Below are positions 29,101-41,797 of a stretch of 64,000 nt of DNA, one piece after another. The stretch covers positions 12,710,001 to 12,774,000 of the forward strand of contig CAVNZM010000001.1 in assembly GCA_963693365.1 (NCBI GenBank), given 5' to 3'. Below the pieces are notes generated by a model that had not been told where the DNA came from, did not search any database, and saw nothing but the letters and a program-made list of their open reading frames with translations. Within the stretch, counting starts at the first letter, position 1. Every line of letters starts with the position of its first letter. Source of the DNA: Amoebidium appalachense (lineage: Eukaryota; Ichthyosporea). Both the position numbers and the translations under genes were made by a program.

Positions 29101-30410
29101 TGACGATATGGCCGGTGTGAGTGGCCAAGACGGGGGTGCCATTGAAGGCAGCAACGGGAGTCGGTGTCGGAAGGGGAGTGAGGTCATGGAAGAACTCACG
29201 GGTGGGGCAGACAGTCATGTTGCACCCGGAATCCCAGGCAGGGTCCGGGGACACGGGGACGGAGCTAGCATTGTATGCCGAGAAAGCAAAGGAGACAGAT
29301 TTCTCACTGCCTTGACGGGAACGGTTGTGTCTGGACATACGGCATTTCGGCTCAGGGCAATCGATGATCGTGTGATCAGGCTCGTGGCAGTAGGAGCATT
29401 CTTTCACGGACGGGGTGTTAGAACGAGCCGGGGAATCAGAACGACGGGAACCCGAGAAACGGGAACGACTGGGGGAACGAGACGTGGACCGGAAGGCAGG
29501 CCGGTGGGGGGAACGGGATCGGGTGTGCTGACGGGAGAGACGAGTTCGGAGGTCCGTACCAGGGGTACGGTCAAGTCGGTTGCGTAAGTCACGGCGAGGA
29601 AGATCACGGGGGGGAGCACTGGCATTTAATGCCATGCTGGACTTGGAGGCACGGTGGGCACGGTTGCTCCGGAGTTGCATCTTGAGGTCTTGACGTAACT
29701 CGATGCCCTTGACGTGGTTGTGGAGGGACTCGAAGTCGGGGAATAGCTTATCACCGAAGTGATAGTCTTCGATAAGACGGTTGAACTCAGGGGTGAGGTC
29801 GTCTCTGGTGGTGAGTTCATTGAAGAACTTCTCAGCTAGACGAGTGAAGTGAATGGACTCATCTTGGAGGGACTGGAGCTGGTTCACGATGGTCTGCAGA
29901 CGGCTCAGGTAGGTGGTGAATGATTCACCGGGCTGAAGGGCACAGGCATCCCACTGACGGTGAAGGATGCGGATCTGATCGGGTTTGCCTTGGAGATAGT
30001 GTTGACGGAATTTCCACATGGCCCGTTCAGGGTCCATGCCAATACGGTACTGGGCAACGGTGGTGAGGACGGAAGGGTCGATGTTCTGTATCATATGGAG
30101 CAGGAGGCAATTGCGGGCCTCCTTGAGTTCCGCGGTAGTGCCGTAGCCAAAGAAGGGGGGTTCACCGTCAACCGCGACGGTGGTAGGGGGGACGTAGTTG
30201 TCAGCAAGTACAACATCCACGAGTCGGACACCTTTAGTGCCGGTCATCATGCCGAGAAAAATGATTTCCCATTGAAAATAGGTGGTTTTGCTATCGGGAC
30301 CAGTCTTCCCTTCACCTTTCCACATGGTTATTTTGTTGACGCCAGTTTTGTTTGGATCCATGATTGAAAAAAAAACGAGCGCTAGTTCTAGATGTGTGTA
30401 GGGAGCGTGC

Positions 30411-30427
30411 AAAAGGGCTGCATAACC
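30411..30427 (-). other. copia primer-binding site, internal tRNA type
   Basis: Directly after the 5' LTR the minus strand reads GGTTATGCAGCCC. Drosophila copia also starts its primer site with GGTTATG, pairing with the anticodon region of a cleaved initiator-Met tRNA rather than with the 3' end. The same type of priming is inferred here. Confidence 0.55.
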
Positions 30428-31362
30428 TGTTAAATTGTATAAGTAATTTGAGATGAAAGCAGAGACACAGTGGTGCAGTGTGAAAACACCACAGACACAC
30501 ACAACAACAAAACACGGAACGATCGGAGCAGTGTACACAACAGACATCAATGTTTAGACACGACTAAACTCAATTTATTTTGATCTCGAATAAATACCTG
30601 AAATTCCCTTAAGTTAAATCCATACATGATTTCCGACCAGTCGGAAATCAGATCTATGTCTAAAATAACCAATCACAATTAACTGATTATTTCCCGGATA
30701 GATCCGGAGACACAGGAACGCACACCATAGGTCACAGCTATAAGAAAGAAATGAGGTGAAGAGTAACGAGGAAAGAGGTGATGTTTCTAACCTATCATCG
30801 GCTACAAAGACTCAGACATTTTCTGACTAAGTCCACTGATTGGATATAGTACGGCAACACACAAAACAAAAGTGGTTGACTAAGCTATGAATCATACCTG
30901 ACAAGCTAAAGTGTAACCTAAGTGTTTTTCTACCAATCAAAACATAACGAGTAATATAAATCTACTCAACGTATATTAGTGAGAGAGAAATATAATTATG
31001 TGAAAGGAAACAAGAGAAGAAAGAAAGAGAAAAGAAAGAAGAAGAAAGAGGAAAAAGAAAAGAAAGCAGGACAGAAAACACGAACATGAAAACACAGTTA
31101 TAACCGAAGATATTCATGTACACATAACATGTACACGTTTCTCCCTCACTGGGTAGACTCGTGTACCTATAATCAGTTGCTGTAATCGATATCTAAACAC
31201 ACGAATATAGCCGACACAACACGATTACAAGTACTCAAATACACTGGAGATCGATGTCATAATTTACGTACAAGGAGCACATCTCTTTCACTAAGTAAAT
31301 GAATGAAAACATAACACGAACTGAGAAGATCTTACAATATGTGAATACTACGTATTACAACA
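30428..31362 (-). repeat. copia 5' LTR, 935 bp
   Basis: Direct copy of 20888-21823 with one base fewer. It is followed at 31363 by GTGCC, the right target duplication. Confidence 0.95.
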
Positions 31363-31630
31363 GTGCCTGTGTGTGTGAGTTTGTGTGTGTGTGTGTAGTG
31401 TGCCGGCCACTGTGTGCTGAGCCTGGGGGGAGGGAGAGGGGGCAAGAGAAAGCGAAGGGGTCGGGACGGGGTGGTTGAAGGATGGGGTTGTGCCGGAAAC
31501 TTTCTGATAAACGGTTTTCAGATAACCTGTACGAGTGTTCGCATAGAAAGCTTGTCACAGTGCTTGCTATGTGCATCTATTCCCCTGAAACTGCCGGACA
31601 CGACCATACTAGGACAAGCCGGGCGTGTGT

Positions 31631-31672
<42 letters not shown>

Positions 31673-31757
31673 GGGGTGGACATCACCACGTATGTTGAAC
31701 TTGCAAACTGCAAGCTCTCTATACCGGTACCGTAGATCCTCTTAGTAGTGTCTGTGT

Positions 31758-31813
<56 letters not shown>

Positions 31814-31814
31814 G

Positions 31815-31874
<60 letters not shown>

Positions 31875-32827
31875 TCTATCTATCTATCTATCTCTCTTCT
31901 CCTCCCTTTCGAGTCTCTATATCATCGTCTCCTTTCTGTCTTCTCTCGTTTTCTCTCTCTGTGGGGTTGGGGCCCCGGGGGGGGGGGGGGGGGGGAGGGG
32001 GGGGGCAGCTAGTAATAGGGATAGAGAGCCTTGCGGACGAGCAGCTGGCTGCTGCACATTCAAACATAACATGTTTAGGGGAGTGGAACTGTTCAAGTTG
32101 GACTGGTTGAAGGGGAAGGGAGAGAGCGGGGGGAGGGGGAGGAGGAGGGGGGGGGGGGGGTTGCTGGGGGTCCCGAGATCTCAAGAGGAGATGCACAGTG
32201 TTGAAGTCTATGTATTGCATGTTACCGTTTACTGGTTTCATCGGAGCACAAGCGTGTTTGTGTGCGTACAGTGCAAGGCGGGAAAGCGGACGGTGCCGGT
32301 GTAAGGAAAAGGGAGAGGCTGGTAATAGAAAAGACTCCTAAAAATCACAGTGCTGGAAAAGTGCTTCCTCTTAGGGGACGTAAGGATTCCGCAGGGATGA
32401 GGGGGGGGGGGGGGGGGGGTACAGGAAAGCAGGCTCTGCAGCCCCAGCCTCCTTGGTCACTATTGTGGCCTCCTGCGTTATCAGCAAAGGCGTTTCTGTC
32501 CTCCTTTCTATTTTCCGTTGAACATAAAGCCTACGGCTTGTGTCAAGAAACGAACCAAGCTCGTTTTGCTTTAGCCCCTCCACCCAAGTTGCCAAAACCG
32601 TGAGGGGCAAAAAAAAAAAAAAAAAAAAAGTTTAGCAAGGTTATCCAAGCATTCAGCCTGTGTAGTTTTAAGTTAGCCAAACCTGGCACTGCGGTACGGT
32701 GACGAAAATTTGACCCGTGAGAAGGTAGCTGTGCCTTTGTCGTGCTCGAGATCTCTGGGCAAACACAAACTACCCCCCCCCCCCCCCCCCCCCCCCCCGC
32801 CGGGCCCATATGGCCATATGCCCCCCC

Positions 32828-32858
<31 letters not shown>

Positions 32859-33060
32859 CTCTCCACCCGGCTTGTTTTGTTACATCCTTAGGCTTCACAT
32901 ACAGAAAATGCAGGAGCAAAGCACGTAACTTAGACCGTTAACAAAAAGATGGGGAACGGTAGGGGTAATGATCATGATATCCTCCGGGTACTACGCGGGT
33001 ATATCATCGGCGTATGTAGGGCCGCCACGCGCTGTGAATGATCCGCCGCCCGCAAAAGAT
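31363..33060. other. intergenic region with microsatellites, no gene seen
   Basis: Contains a G tract at 31631-31671, (TC)n at 31760-31871, G tracts at 31978-32005 and 32401-32419, an A tract near 32610-32629, and C tracts at 32774-32857 broken by the palindromic CATATGGCCATATG. No coding signature is seen. Confidence 0.5.
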
Positions 33061-33081
33061 CCTTCGTCCGCCAAAAGTCGG

Positions 33082-33201
33082 TGACGTCACCATTCGCCGA
33101 TGCAGGGAAGCGAACTTTTTCAACCGTCACGCTCGACTCGGTCCCGCCGCGCGACCTTGACAACTTATGCGCACCGTGACGTCATTGGCCCGATGACGTC
33201 A
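33082..33201 (+). promoter_or_regulatory. cluster of three CRE-type TGACGTCA boxes upstream of the SPT3-like gene
   Basis: Perfect TGACGTCA octamers occur at 33082-33089, 33177-33184 and 33194-33201. The last two are 9 bases apart, with an ATTGG (CCAAT) motif between them. They lie 190-310 bases upstream of the inferred start codon at 33391, in a locally GC-rich, repeat-free stretch. TGACGTCA is the classical ATF/CREB site. Binding here is inferred. Confidence 0.6.
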
Positions 33202-33390
33202 ACAGCCTGGCGGTGGGCCAGTTGGCCCGATACGTGAGAGGGCCGTGCCTGATATCGCCGATCGTGTTTGTACCGTGTGTGCAGTAGTGTGCACTGAAAA
33301 AGTTCAAACATCCCGAGTCTGTACACGGATGGAGACCGAGTAGCCATACATAAGTCTCTCTTAGGGTTTCATGAGGGGTTGTGGGCAAAG

Positions 33391-33511
33391 ATGACCAAGC
33401 CAAAGGTGCAGCCTGCAGCCTCAAAGCTCAAGGCATCGCTCAAGGGTGGGCACATACCTTCCCTGTATGAAGTTACCCAAGTCACACGGATTCCCCCACC
33501 TACCAATTGGC

Positions 33512-33546
<35 letters not shown>

Positions 33547-33743
33547 GTCTCCCCCCCCCCCCCCTCCCCCCCCTCCCCCCTCTCCCCGCCTCTCTCCCGG
33601 TCGGGGCCCGAGGCTCTCCCTCTCCGCCCTCTCTCCCCCCCCCCCCCCCCACCCCCCCCCCCCTTCTCCCCCCCCCCCCCCCCTCTCCTCTCTCCCGGGT
33701 ATGCTTTCTCTTTCATTCACACAATTTCAAGCACGCACACACT

Positions 33744-33800
<57 letters not shown>

Positions 33801-34021
33801 TCCCTCCCCTCCCTCCCTCCCTCCCTCCCTCCCTCCCTCCCTCCCCCCCCCCTCTCACCCGCCCTCCCCCCCCCCCCCCCCCCCCCCTCCCTCCCCCCCT
33901 CCCTTCCACCCTCCCTCCCTCCCTCCTTCCCTCCCTCCCTCTCTCTCCCTCTAGCCCCCCCCCCCCCCTCTCCCCCCTCCCCCTTTCCCTCTCTCCCTCT
34001 CTCCCTCTCTCTCGCTCTCTC

Positions 34022-34058
<37 letters not shown>

Positions 34059-34371
34059 CCCCCCTCTCTCTCTCTCGCTCTCTGTCCCTCCCTTGCTCTT
34101 CCCCTCCCCCTCCCACCTCTGTCTCTTTCACTCTCCACCACCTCACCGTTGCCGTCGTTCTTCTGTCTTTCCCTTTATCTCACGCTTATCACCTTCCTCC
34201 CCCCTCCACCCACCCTTCTTCCTCTAAGCCTCTCTCTATCGCTGTTCCCCTCCCCTCCCCTACCCCCTTCTCCTCTTCCCTCATAGCTCCCCAAGGCTTT
34301 GAGTCTTTGCATTCCCTTCTTGGCCTTGCCTTTTGCATTGTTAATACTGATTGTTGCGTTCTTCGGGGTCT

Positions 34372-34410
<39 letters not shown>

Positions 34411-35810
34411 CCTCCGATGGGCCACGCTTATATAATGTTTATTCTTACTTATGCTCTGCAAATCTTCATTTGTGTTGTCGGTCGTGAGTAATTTCTTCGT
34501 TCTCTTAAACACGCCCCCTCCCCCCTCCCTGCCCGTCCCCCTCTCCCCTTCACCCCCCCCCCCCCCCCCCCTCCGCGTGTTTTTACCTGAGTCACTAGGA
34601 TCACTCCTTCTCCCTCCCTCTCCTCTCTGGGGGCCCCCCGCCCGCGCCCCCTTCGCCACGCTTCCCCCTCCCCCCCCCCCCCCCCCTCCCCCCCCTCCCC
34701 CCCTTCCTTCGTCACCTTGCACTGTTCTTCACACGAGCGGTGCCAGGCCATTGTGGACGTGGAAGTCATGGTGGCCACCGTGTGTGTGTGTGTGGTGTGT
34801 GCTGATGGGTGGGTGCTTGGTACAGGCACCAAGAAGAAGAAGAAAATGCCGGCCCCAAACAAACCCGCTGCGCCTGTGCGCAAGACAGGCCCCACCTTCA
34901 GGTGTGCTCTCTCTGTCCTGTGTGTGCGCTTGTGTTGTAGCTGTCTTGGCTTCATACCCTAAACCCTGTCTGTGGATATGCACCTCTCTCATGAAACCCT
35001 GTTATCCACCCACACACCGTTGTTGTTTTGATTTTCACTTTCACCCACACATGCACATACAATGTCGTCTTGTCTTTATGTCATGCTTTGTCTCCTGGTT
35101 CTTGCCTGTGGTTTCTTGTTTCTTCCGTGTTCGTCGTTGCTTTTCTCGATTTCTTGGAAGCCCCCCGGGGGGGGGGGGGGGGGGTGGAGGGGGGTTAGGG
35201 AAGGGAGGGGGGGGGGGGGCTGGAGGAGGAAGTGGAGCACGATAAGTAGGAACAGTGGCTGATATATAAGAATAAAGGGGGCGAGATAACGACACACTAT
35301 GTACGTCCTACGTGTCTTGCCCACATACGTTCACATGCCAAGCAACTCAGCCCCCATCCCCTCCTCCCCTCCCCCCTCCCCCTGCACGGCTCCCCTTCTC
35401 TCTGCCACTGCCACCCCAGGTTTCTCCGGTATGGTGTGGTGCACACATACACACATGCACACAAGCATACACCCTCTCATCAACAACAATGTGTATACAA
35501 AACACGCAAAGGTAGACGCAGACGGACTCTTGCACACGTGTGCACGTGCACACACAAAAACACACCCACTCATATGCACTTGCACACACGCTAAACCGCA
35601 TACGCACTTGCTTGCTCAATCACATTTCAGCATGTCTGTGATTACACACACACAAATACACACACACACACAGACTCACACACACTAATCCCCCATCCTT
35701 CCCTTCCAACACACACCCACACCCACACCCACACCGACACCCACACACACAAACACCCACACATGCACACATGCACATTCACTCTCTCCATTTGTCTGCA
35801 TAAACGCACG

Positions 35811-35897
<87 letters not shown>

Positions 35898-36007
35898 CAT
35901 GTCGTCCCTTCCACAGCAGCAGAAGAAAGATGACCCCCCCACCCCTGCATCCCCCACACCAGCCCAGGGAGACCCCCAGCCCCAGCGACCAGTGCAGCAA
36001 CCAGGTC

Positions 36008-36038
<31 letters not shown>

Positions 36039-37558
36039 AAAAAAAAAAGTTTCAGTGCATAGTCTGTTCTTGGTGTTGTGCTGTGATGTTGCGTCCTATC
36101 TGCATGCACAGGCACGAAGATGGCAAGTGCTTGCTTAGGAGGGGAGAGGCAATCAATGTGAGGGAGGCTTGAGGGCTGATGTATATGCCTTTTAATGCAT
36201 AGGTGGCCTAGGGCACCTGCTGAGTGACCGGCATCAATGCGCACATGTAACTCTATGTGTCTGCTTCGACCACCGCAAATGTGTGGTTCTGGTGGGGCAG
36301 TGTGAGCATATGTGCAGGAAACCTGTAGTGGAAGCACACGGCTAATGGGGCAGGCAGGTGGGCCAACAGGTAGTGGCGACGGTGGCCAGGCAGGGACCCC
36401 CGGCACTGCTCCAGCCCACCAGGCACGTGCATGCCTTTCTGTGACCTCTCCGTGTGCCTGTGGCAAACCCCCCCCCCCCCCCCCCCCCCCAAACACACCC
36501 CTCCCCAGCCCCCCCCCCCACCCCCCATCCCCCCCCCCCCCCCCCCCCCCACAGGGGCTTAGCTCTGCCTACTATGCATACTCTTTATGTGTGGTGTGCA
36601 CTCTACAATGTGTTGTCCGTTGTCAGTGTACTTCGTACTTTATAGCGCCATTCAACCCCCCCCCCCCCCCCCCCCCCCCGGCACCCCCCGGACACCCGCC
36701 CCTCACTCGATGCCACACAACACCCTGCTGCATAGCAGACACACAATACTAGTCATGTGTGTGTGCACTCTTGGCTATTTCACCCGACTGGCATGTACAC
36801 ATGTCCACCCACCTGCTATGTGCCCTCTGCTAACGTGTGCCCTTCCGTGCACACAGCAAGCCCCGGCACCCACCCGGCCAGCCAGCCCCACGCACGTGCC
36901 GACATTGGACACCGAGGGGGGACCATTGCCTTCCATCAGCTGTGTGCTGGACGTTGAGGCCCCCCCACCACAGCACCATGGGAGCATAGCAGCTATGATG
37001 CATGTGGCGGGGGACAGGGCATACCCGCACCCCCTGACCGTGCACTATGTGGAGAGCGTGCTGAGAGACCAGCTGCTGATGCTGGTGGGTGGCCCAATAG
37101 GGAAAGTGTGTGTGTTTTATTGGTGTCTAATCCAATATTAGTTTTGCAAATGATTGGAAAGGAGAGAGAGAGGACCCAGGCTCGATAGGCTCGTGTGTAG
37201 GTGGCCAGTAGGTGGGTTGATCACAGACTGGTGTCCATGGGGAATGATGGAATAGTTGGTGTCGTGTCTGTTTATGTTGCATTGATAGTCAGTCGGCAGA
37301 GGTGCCGTCGAAGCATCAGCCCATGGTGCAACATGCAGCTAACAAACACTCACATCGTGCTGGGGGGGTTGTGGGCCTTACATTTTGGAGAGTACCTGCG
37401 TGGCGGGGACAAGGAGGTGGGGTGTGTGTTTGTGTGTTTGGGGAGGGAGTGGGGAGGCACCGCGGAGATCTCTGCACACACACCAACACATGTTCAACCA
37501 CACATATCTAGGAATGATTAAGTACGAATGGCTTGGAGATCTAGCACATCCGTGTGCA

Positions 37559-37590
<32 letters not shown>

Positions 37591-38123
37591 GGCGTGGGCG
37601 TGGGCGTGGGCGTGGGCGTGGGCGTGGGCGTGGGTGTGGGCGTGGGCGTGGGCGTGGGCGTGTGCGTGTGCGTGTGTGTGTGTGCTCTCACGCGCACACG
37701 TGACTGTGTGTGTCAAAGCACACACACAAACGCGATATTATGAACGGCAAACCAGGTGTGTGTGCGTATTTACGGTCGCACGCACTTGCATGCATGCACA
37801 CATTGTAGCTTTGTTGTGCCAGTGACACCCACTCTCCGGATCCCGTCATGGGGCCTGACACATGCATGCTTTCATAGGCTTAGGGTACCTTTGTGTCCGG
37901 CACACTGACCCATTGCTATGGTGTGTGGCGCAGTATCTGCTAGCCGTGGACAGCATGCGCCAGCGCCGGGGCAAAATGCTGAATCTGGAAGACCTGCTGG
38001 TGCCTGTGCGCAGAAACACGGTGCGAATCTTATGTGGTGGTGATGGTGGTGTGTGTGCCCGGGGCGGGTGGGGGGGGGGGGCTCCATACCATTGTTGCTT
38101 GTTTCTGTGCTTTTATGGTGTGT

Positions 38124-38154
<31 letters not shown>

Positions 38155-38547
38155 GGGGAGGGGGGAGGGGGGGGGGGGGGGTTGGCTGGTTTTTCCATAC
38201 CATGGTTTCTTTTCTTTTCTTTTTTCTTTTTTTTTTCCTTGGTGGTGATGGTGGTGTGGGTGTCTGGGTTGGGTGTGGGGGGGGCGGGTGGGGGTTGTGT
38301 GTGTGTGTGTGTGGGGGGGAGGGGGGGGGGGGGGGGGGGGGAGGCTTAGGCAACAGGAGTCAGGGCCTGTGGTGTTGCTGCTGACTGAGCACATTGCAGG
38401 GGCTCATGGCACGGCTGACGGCCTACCTCAATGTGGCTAATGTGCGCCCTCTGTGGGACGACACCCACCACCCACACACCCACGGTACTTGTTACTCCCC
38501 CCCTCCCCCCCTTTTTCACCACCACCACCACCAACACACACACGCCC

Positions 38548-38619
<72 letters not shown>

Positions 38620-38683
38620 GTGGCACACGCACACGCACACACACACACACAGTGGCGCACACACACACACACACACACCGTGG

Positions 38684-38753
<70 letters not shown>

Positions 38754-38802
38754 GTGGCACACACACACACACAGTGGCACACACACACACACACACACCG
38801 TG

Positions 38803-38866
<64 letters not shown>

Positions 38867-39667
38867 CAATACACATCCCGTAAGCTTTAGAGGAAATGCA
38901 TAGGGCTGGAATCTGGTACATACACGCCAGCATGCTCGGGTTGGCATGGGCTACTAGAGTGAGCCCCGCCCTCCCCGTCCCCCCTCCCCTCCCCCCCCCC
39001 CCCCCCCCCCTCCCCCGCCTCCCCCGGTGTTTCACACATACACACCTCCCCGCTACAGCACACACCCCTTTTGCCTACGTGGAAACACATGTGGCATGCA
39101 CGTGGCTGACCAATGGCAGCAGGGCCCATTGGTGATGACGACCTAGTGCCGCTAGATCTGCCCACAGGCCCTACAGACATGGGCCCATACCGCCGCAGGG
39201 TCTGTGGCTGGGACTTGGTGCGCGCCCATGCAGACGTGCTGCCAGGTAATCCCCCTCCTCCCCTCCCCCCCCCCCCCTTCCCCCCCCCCGTCCCCTTCCC
39301 CACCTCCCCCTTCCCCGCCGGCCCTGCCCCACCACCATCATCACCACCACCACCACCACCACACACACACACACACACCACACGCCAAAACCCCCACGGG
39401 GCACAGGTGAAGGTGTGGTGACTTCACGGAATCAAACCTTGCTAAGCACATGCAGCCAAAGAATTGGATGCAGCACACATCCCTCCGTGACAGTTGTGTT
39501 TCCCCACCCAATCTCCTCGTTCTGCCGGTGAACCTGTGGCTGCTTGGGGGGTATGGGGGCTCTGACTTGTTGGTGGGGGCAGACATGGGCATCGACAGCC
39601 TCAGACCACACGACCCAGACAGGATGCAGCGCATGCAGGTAAGCCCAGGGCCTGCTTTGGTGGTGGT

Positions 39668-39701
<34 letters not shown>

Positions 39702-40117
39702 GTGGGGGAGGTGGGGGGCTGCTTGTCGTGCCGGAGGTGGGGGGGGGATTGGGGAAGGCGACCGGCTACTGTGGGAGCTGTGGGGGGAGAGGGTGAACCC
39801 ACTGCCACGTGTGTGTGTGTGTGTATGTGTGGGAGGGGGGGAGGGAATGCTTGCGGTTGGGGCAGGGAAAGAGGGAGAGGGGAAGGGGGACTGCCTTCCT
39901 TTGGGGGGAGGAAAGGGGGGAGGGAGGGAGGGGGAGGGGACTGACAGAGGGGCAGATGGCAGAGCTGCGCACCCGAGACATGGGCCTGGAGGGGTATCTG
40001 CACTACAGCCAGTGCTGGGACAGGAACCTGCCTGCTGCGGTGTGTGGGTGTGTGGGTGTGTGGGTGTGGTGTATGTGTGGTTCACGCTTGTGTGTGTTCA
40101 TGTGTCTCTGTGCGTGT

Positions 40118-40164
<47 letters not shown>

Positions 40165-40451
40165 AGGGTGTTTGCTTGATCGTGTTTCGTGTTTGTGTGG
40201 TACGGGGAAGCACGGAAATGTGTTTGCGTTCCGAAAGCTCATACAGGCAGGCATGTTATGTATGGTTGCTGAGGCCACTGTCAGTGGCCGTACCAAACAA
40301 CCTGCCACATGCCATTGATCTCCTGTGCCGGCCTATGTGCTATGTGGTGCGGGGTAGGTGGCTGTGCATGCATGTGTGTGCATGTGCCTTGTTGCGATGA
40401 AGGGAACGTGGGGCATTGCCGTGCACTCCGTCGGCTGGTTTCAATTCATCG

Positions 40452-40487
<36 letters not shown>

Positions 40488-41617
40488 TCCCCTCCTTTCC
40501 CCCTCTGTGTCATGTCTGTCGTGAATGTGTACCTTTTTACTCCATATGAATTCTAACCCCCCCCCCCCCCCCCCCCAGATCGACCCGTTTGCACAGTGGA
40601 TCACCCCAGCCACCATACGGGACTACGTGCAGCCCTCCACCCAGGTTGCTGCTGTGTTCCGGTTCCTGGCCTGGGAGACAGTCAGGACGGTGGGTGAACG
40701 CAACAGCCACAGTGCACGTGTGTCTGGCAAAGAGTTGTTTATGATTGATTGGATTGATGGATATCCAAATTGTAGTGTGGAGTATGGTGTGGGTGCATGT
40801 ATGGTGTGAGTGCACGTATGGTGTGAGTGCATTATGATGTGCATGTATGGTGTGTGTTTGTGTTTATGCAAGCAACTCTTTGGTTCGTTGCCGACTGATG
40901 TTGGGGAATGCAGCTGACAGAGAGGGCTCTGGAGCTCAAACACAGCAGGCAGCAGCGGGATATGGAGGTGGGTGGAGGGGTGTGGTGTCGTAGTGGTTCC
41001 CATGCAGTTGTTGTTTTCCTGCGTATGGCTGTGGGTACGTGGGTGTGTAGATGTGTGTGTGGGCGGTTGACTGAAAGGGTGCCATGACGACGATTTGTAT
41101 GTATGTAAGGAACCAAAAAGGTATTGGGCTATGTTACGGGAGTCCGAGAGGGAGAAAGTGTATATGTTTGAGACTTGGTAGTGAGCTTGGTGCATGGCTG
41201 GGGGGTCGGGTAGCTGAGACATGCGGGGTTGTCTAAGGGATGACAAGGCATGGCTCTTTGCTGGGCACGTGTGTGTGGCTGCTTTGTATGTTTTGTGATG
41301 GTGGTCGTGGTTTTTTTTTTTTTTTTTGTTTTGTTTTTTGTTGGGGGAGAAGGGGGGGGGGGGGGGGGGGGGGGGGGGGGGCTGCTGCTTGTCGGGTATC
41401 TGGGCTTGGGAGGGGAGGGAAAGGGCAGATGGGTGGAGGGGGCATGCTGACAGGGGGGACTTTGTGGGTTGGCAGCAGCATGTGCAGCAGCCCCCACCCA
41501 GCCACCCCCTTTTCCAGCCACGGCAGGTGTGTGCATCGGTCCTCTCTCCCCCCCCCCCCCTCCCCCCCCCCCCCCCCCCCCCCTTCCCCGCTTTCCTCGC
41601 CCGGCACCCTCCCTCCC

Positions 41618-41648
<31 letters not shown>

Positions 41649-41745
41649 ACACACCACCCCACCCACCCACCCACCCATCCAACCGCGCAGGCGCTGATAA
41701 AAGTTGATGATATATAGGGGGGGAAGGAAGGGGTGACTTGTGTGT

Positions 41746-41797
<52 letters not shown>

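Larger units (their letters stand above)
22362..30361 (-). pseudogene. copia gag-pol, two frame breaks and split by a nested element
   Basis: The ATG is at 30361. Frame 1 (to the stop at 27449) covers gag with a CX2CX4HX4C zinc knuckle near residue 322, protease DSG at about 377, the integrase HHCC region near 513-560, and the integrase D582, D644, E680 triad with 35 residues between the last two. It ends in DPMVTRS. Reverse transcriptase (YVDD at 26907-26918) continues in another frame from about 27455. A second one-base break near 26712 moves to the RNase H frame, which is cut at 26185 by the nested insertion just before the Asp of the CDNQ motif. The last 80 codons lie at 22593-22362. The first shift could be a natural frameshift site, but a one-base deletion is as likely. 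The open frame also extends upstream into the LTR, which is probably not translated. Confidence 0.92.
20888..31362 (-). mobile_element. Ty1/copia LTR retrotransposon with a nested insertion
   Basis: The complete outer element is bounded by direct LTRs (20888-21823 and 30428-31362) and a GTGCC duplication (20883-20887 and 31363-31367). Its coding strand is minus. Without the nested 3.6 kb it is about 6.9 kb. It has a primer site next to the 5' LTR, a gag-pol region in the copia order (zinc knuckle, protease, integrase, reverse transcriptase, RNase H) and a polypurine tract beside the 3' LTR. The LTRs differ by about one base by eye (CCCC versus CCC), so insertion was recent, yet the coding region has two frame breaks and a nested element. 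Confidence 0.95.

Noticed and set aside
33379-34435. Long Ser/Leu/Pro open frames
   Set aside because: Composition artefact of the CT/C tract in SPT3-like intron 1; only the first 55 bases from 33391 are coding.
37296-37410. Open stretch with an AG acceptor between SPT3-like exons 4 and 5, considered as an exon
   Set aside because: Joining exon ends 37084 and 37934 directly reproduces the spacing of the SPT3 histone fold residue for residue; an extra exon would break it.
39523-39582. Longer version of the SPT3-like exon ending at 39638 ([10 protein letters not shown]...)
   Set aside because: No acceptor in the right phase lies upstream; the acceptor at 39582 gives a phase match and a more plausible protein.
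40297-40351. [18 protein letters not shown] stretch between SPT3-like exons 9 and 10
   Set aside because: Phase does not fit the neighbouring exons, and the direct junction 40039/40579 keeps the family spacing before the W of FAQW.
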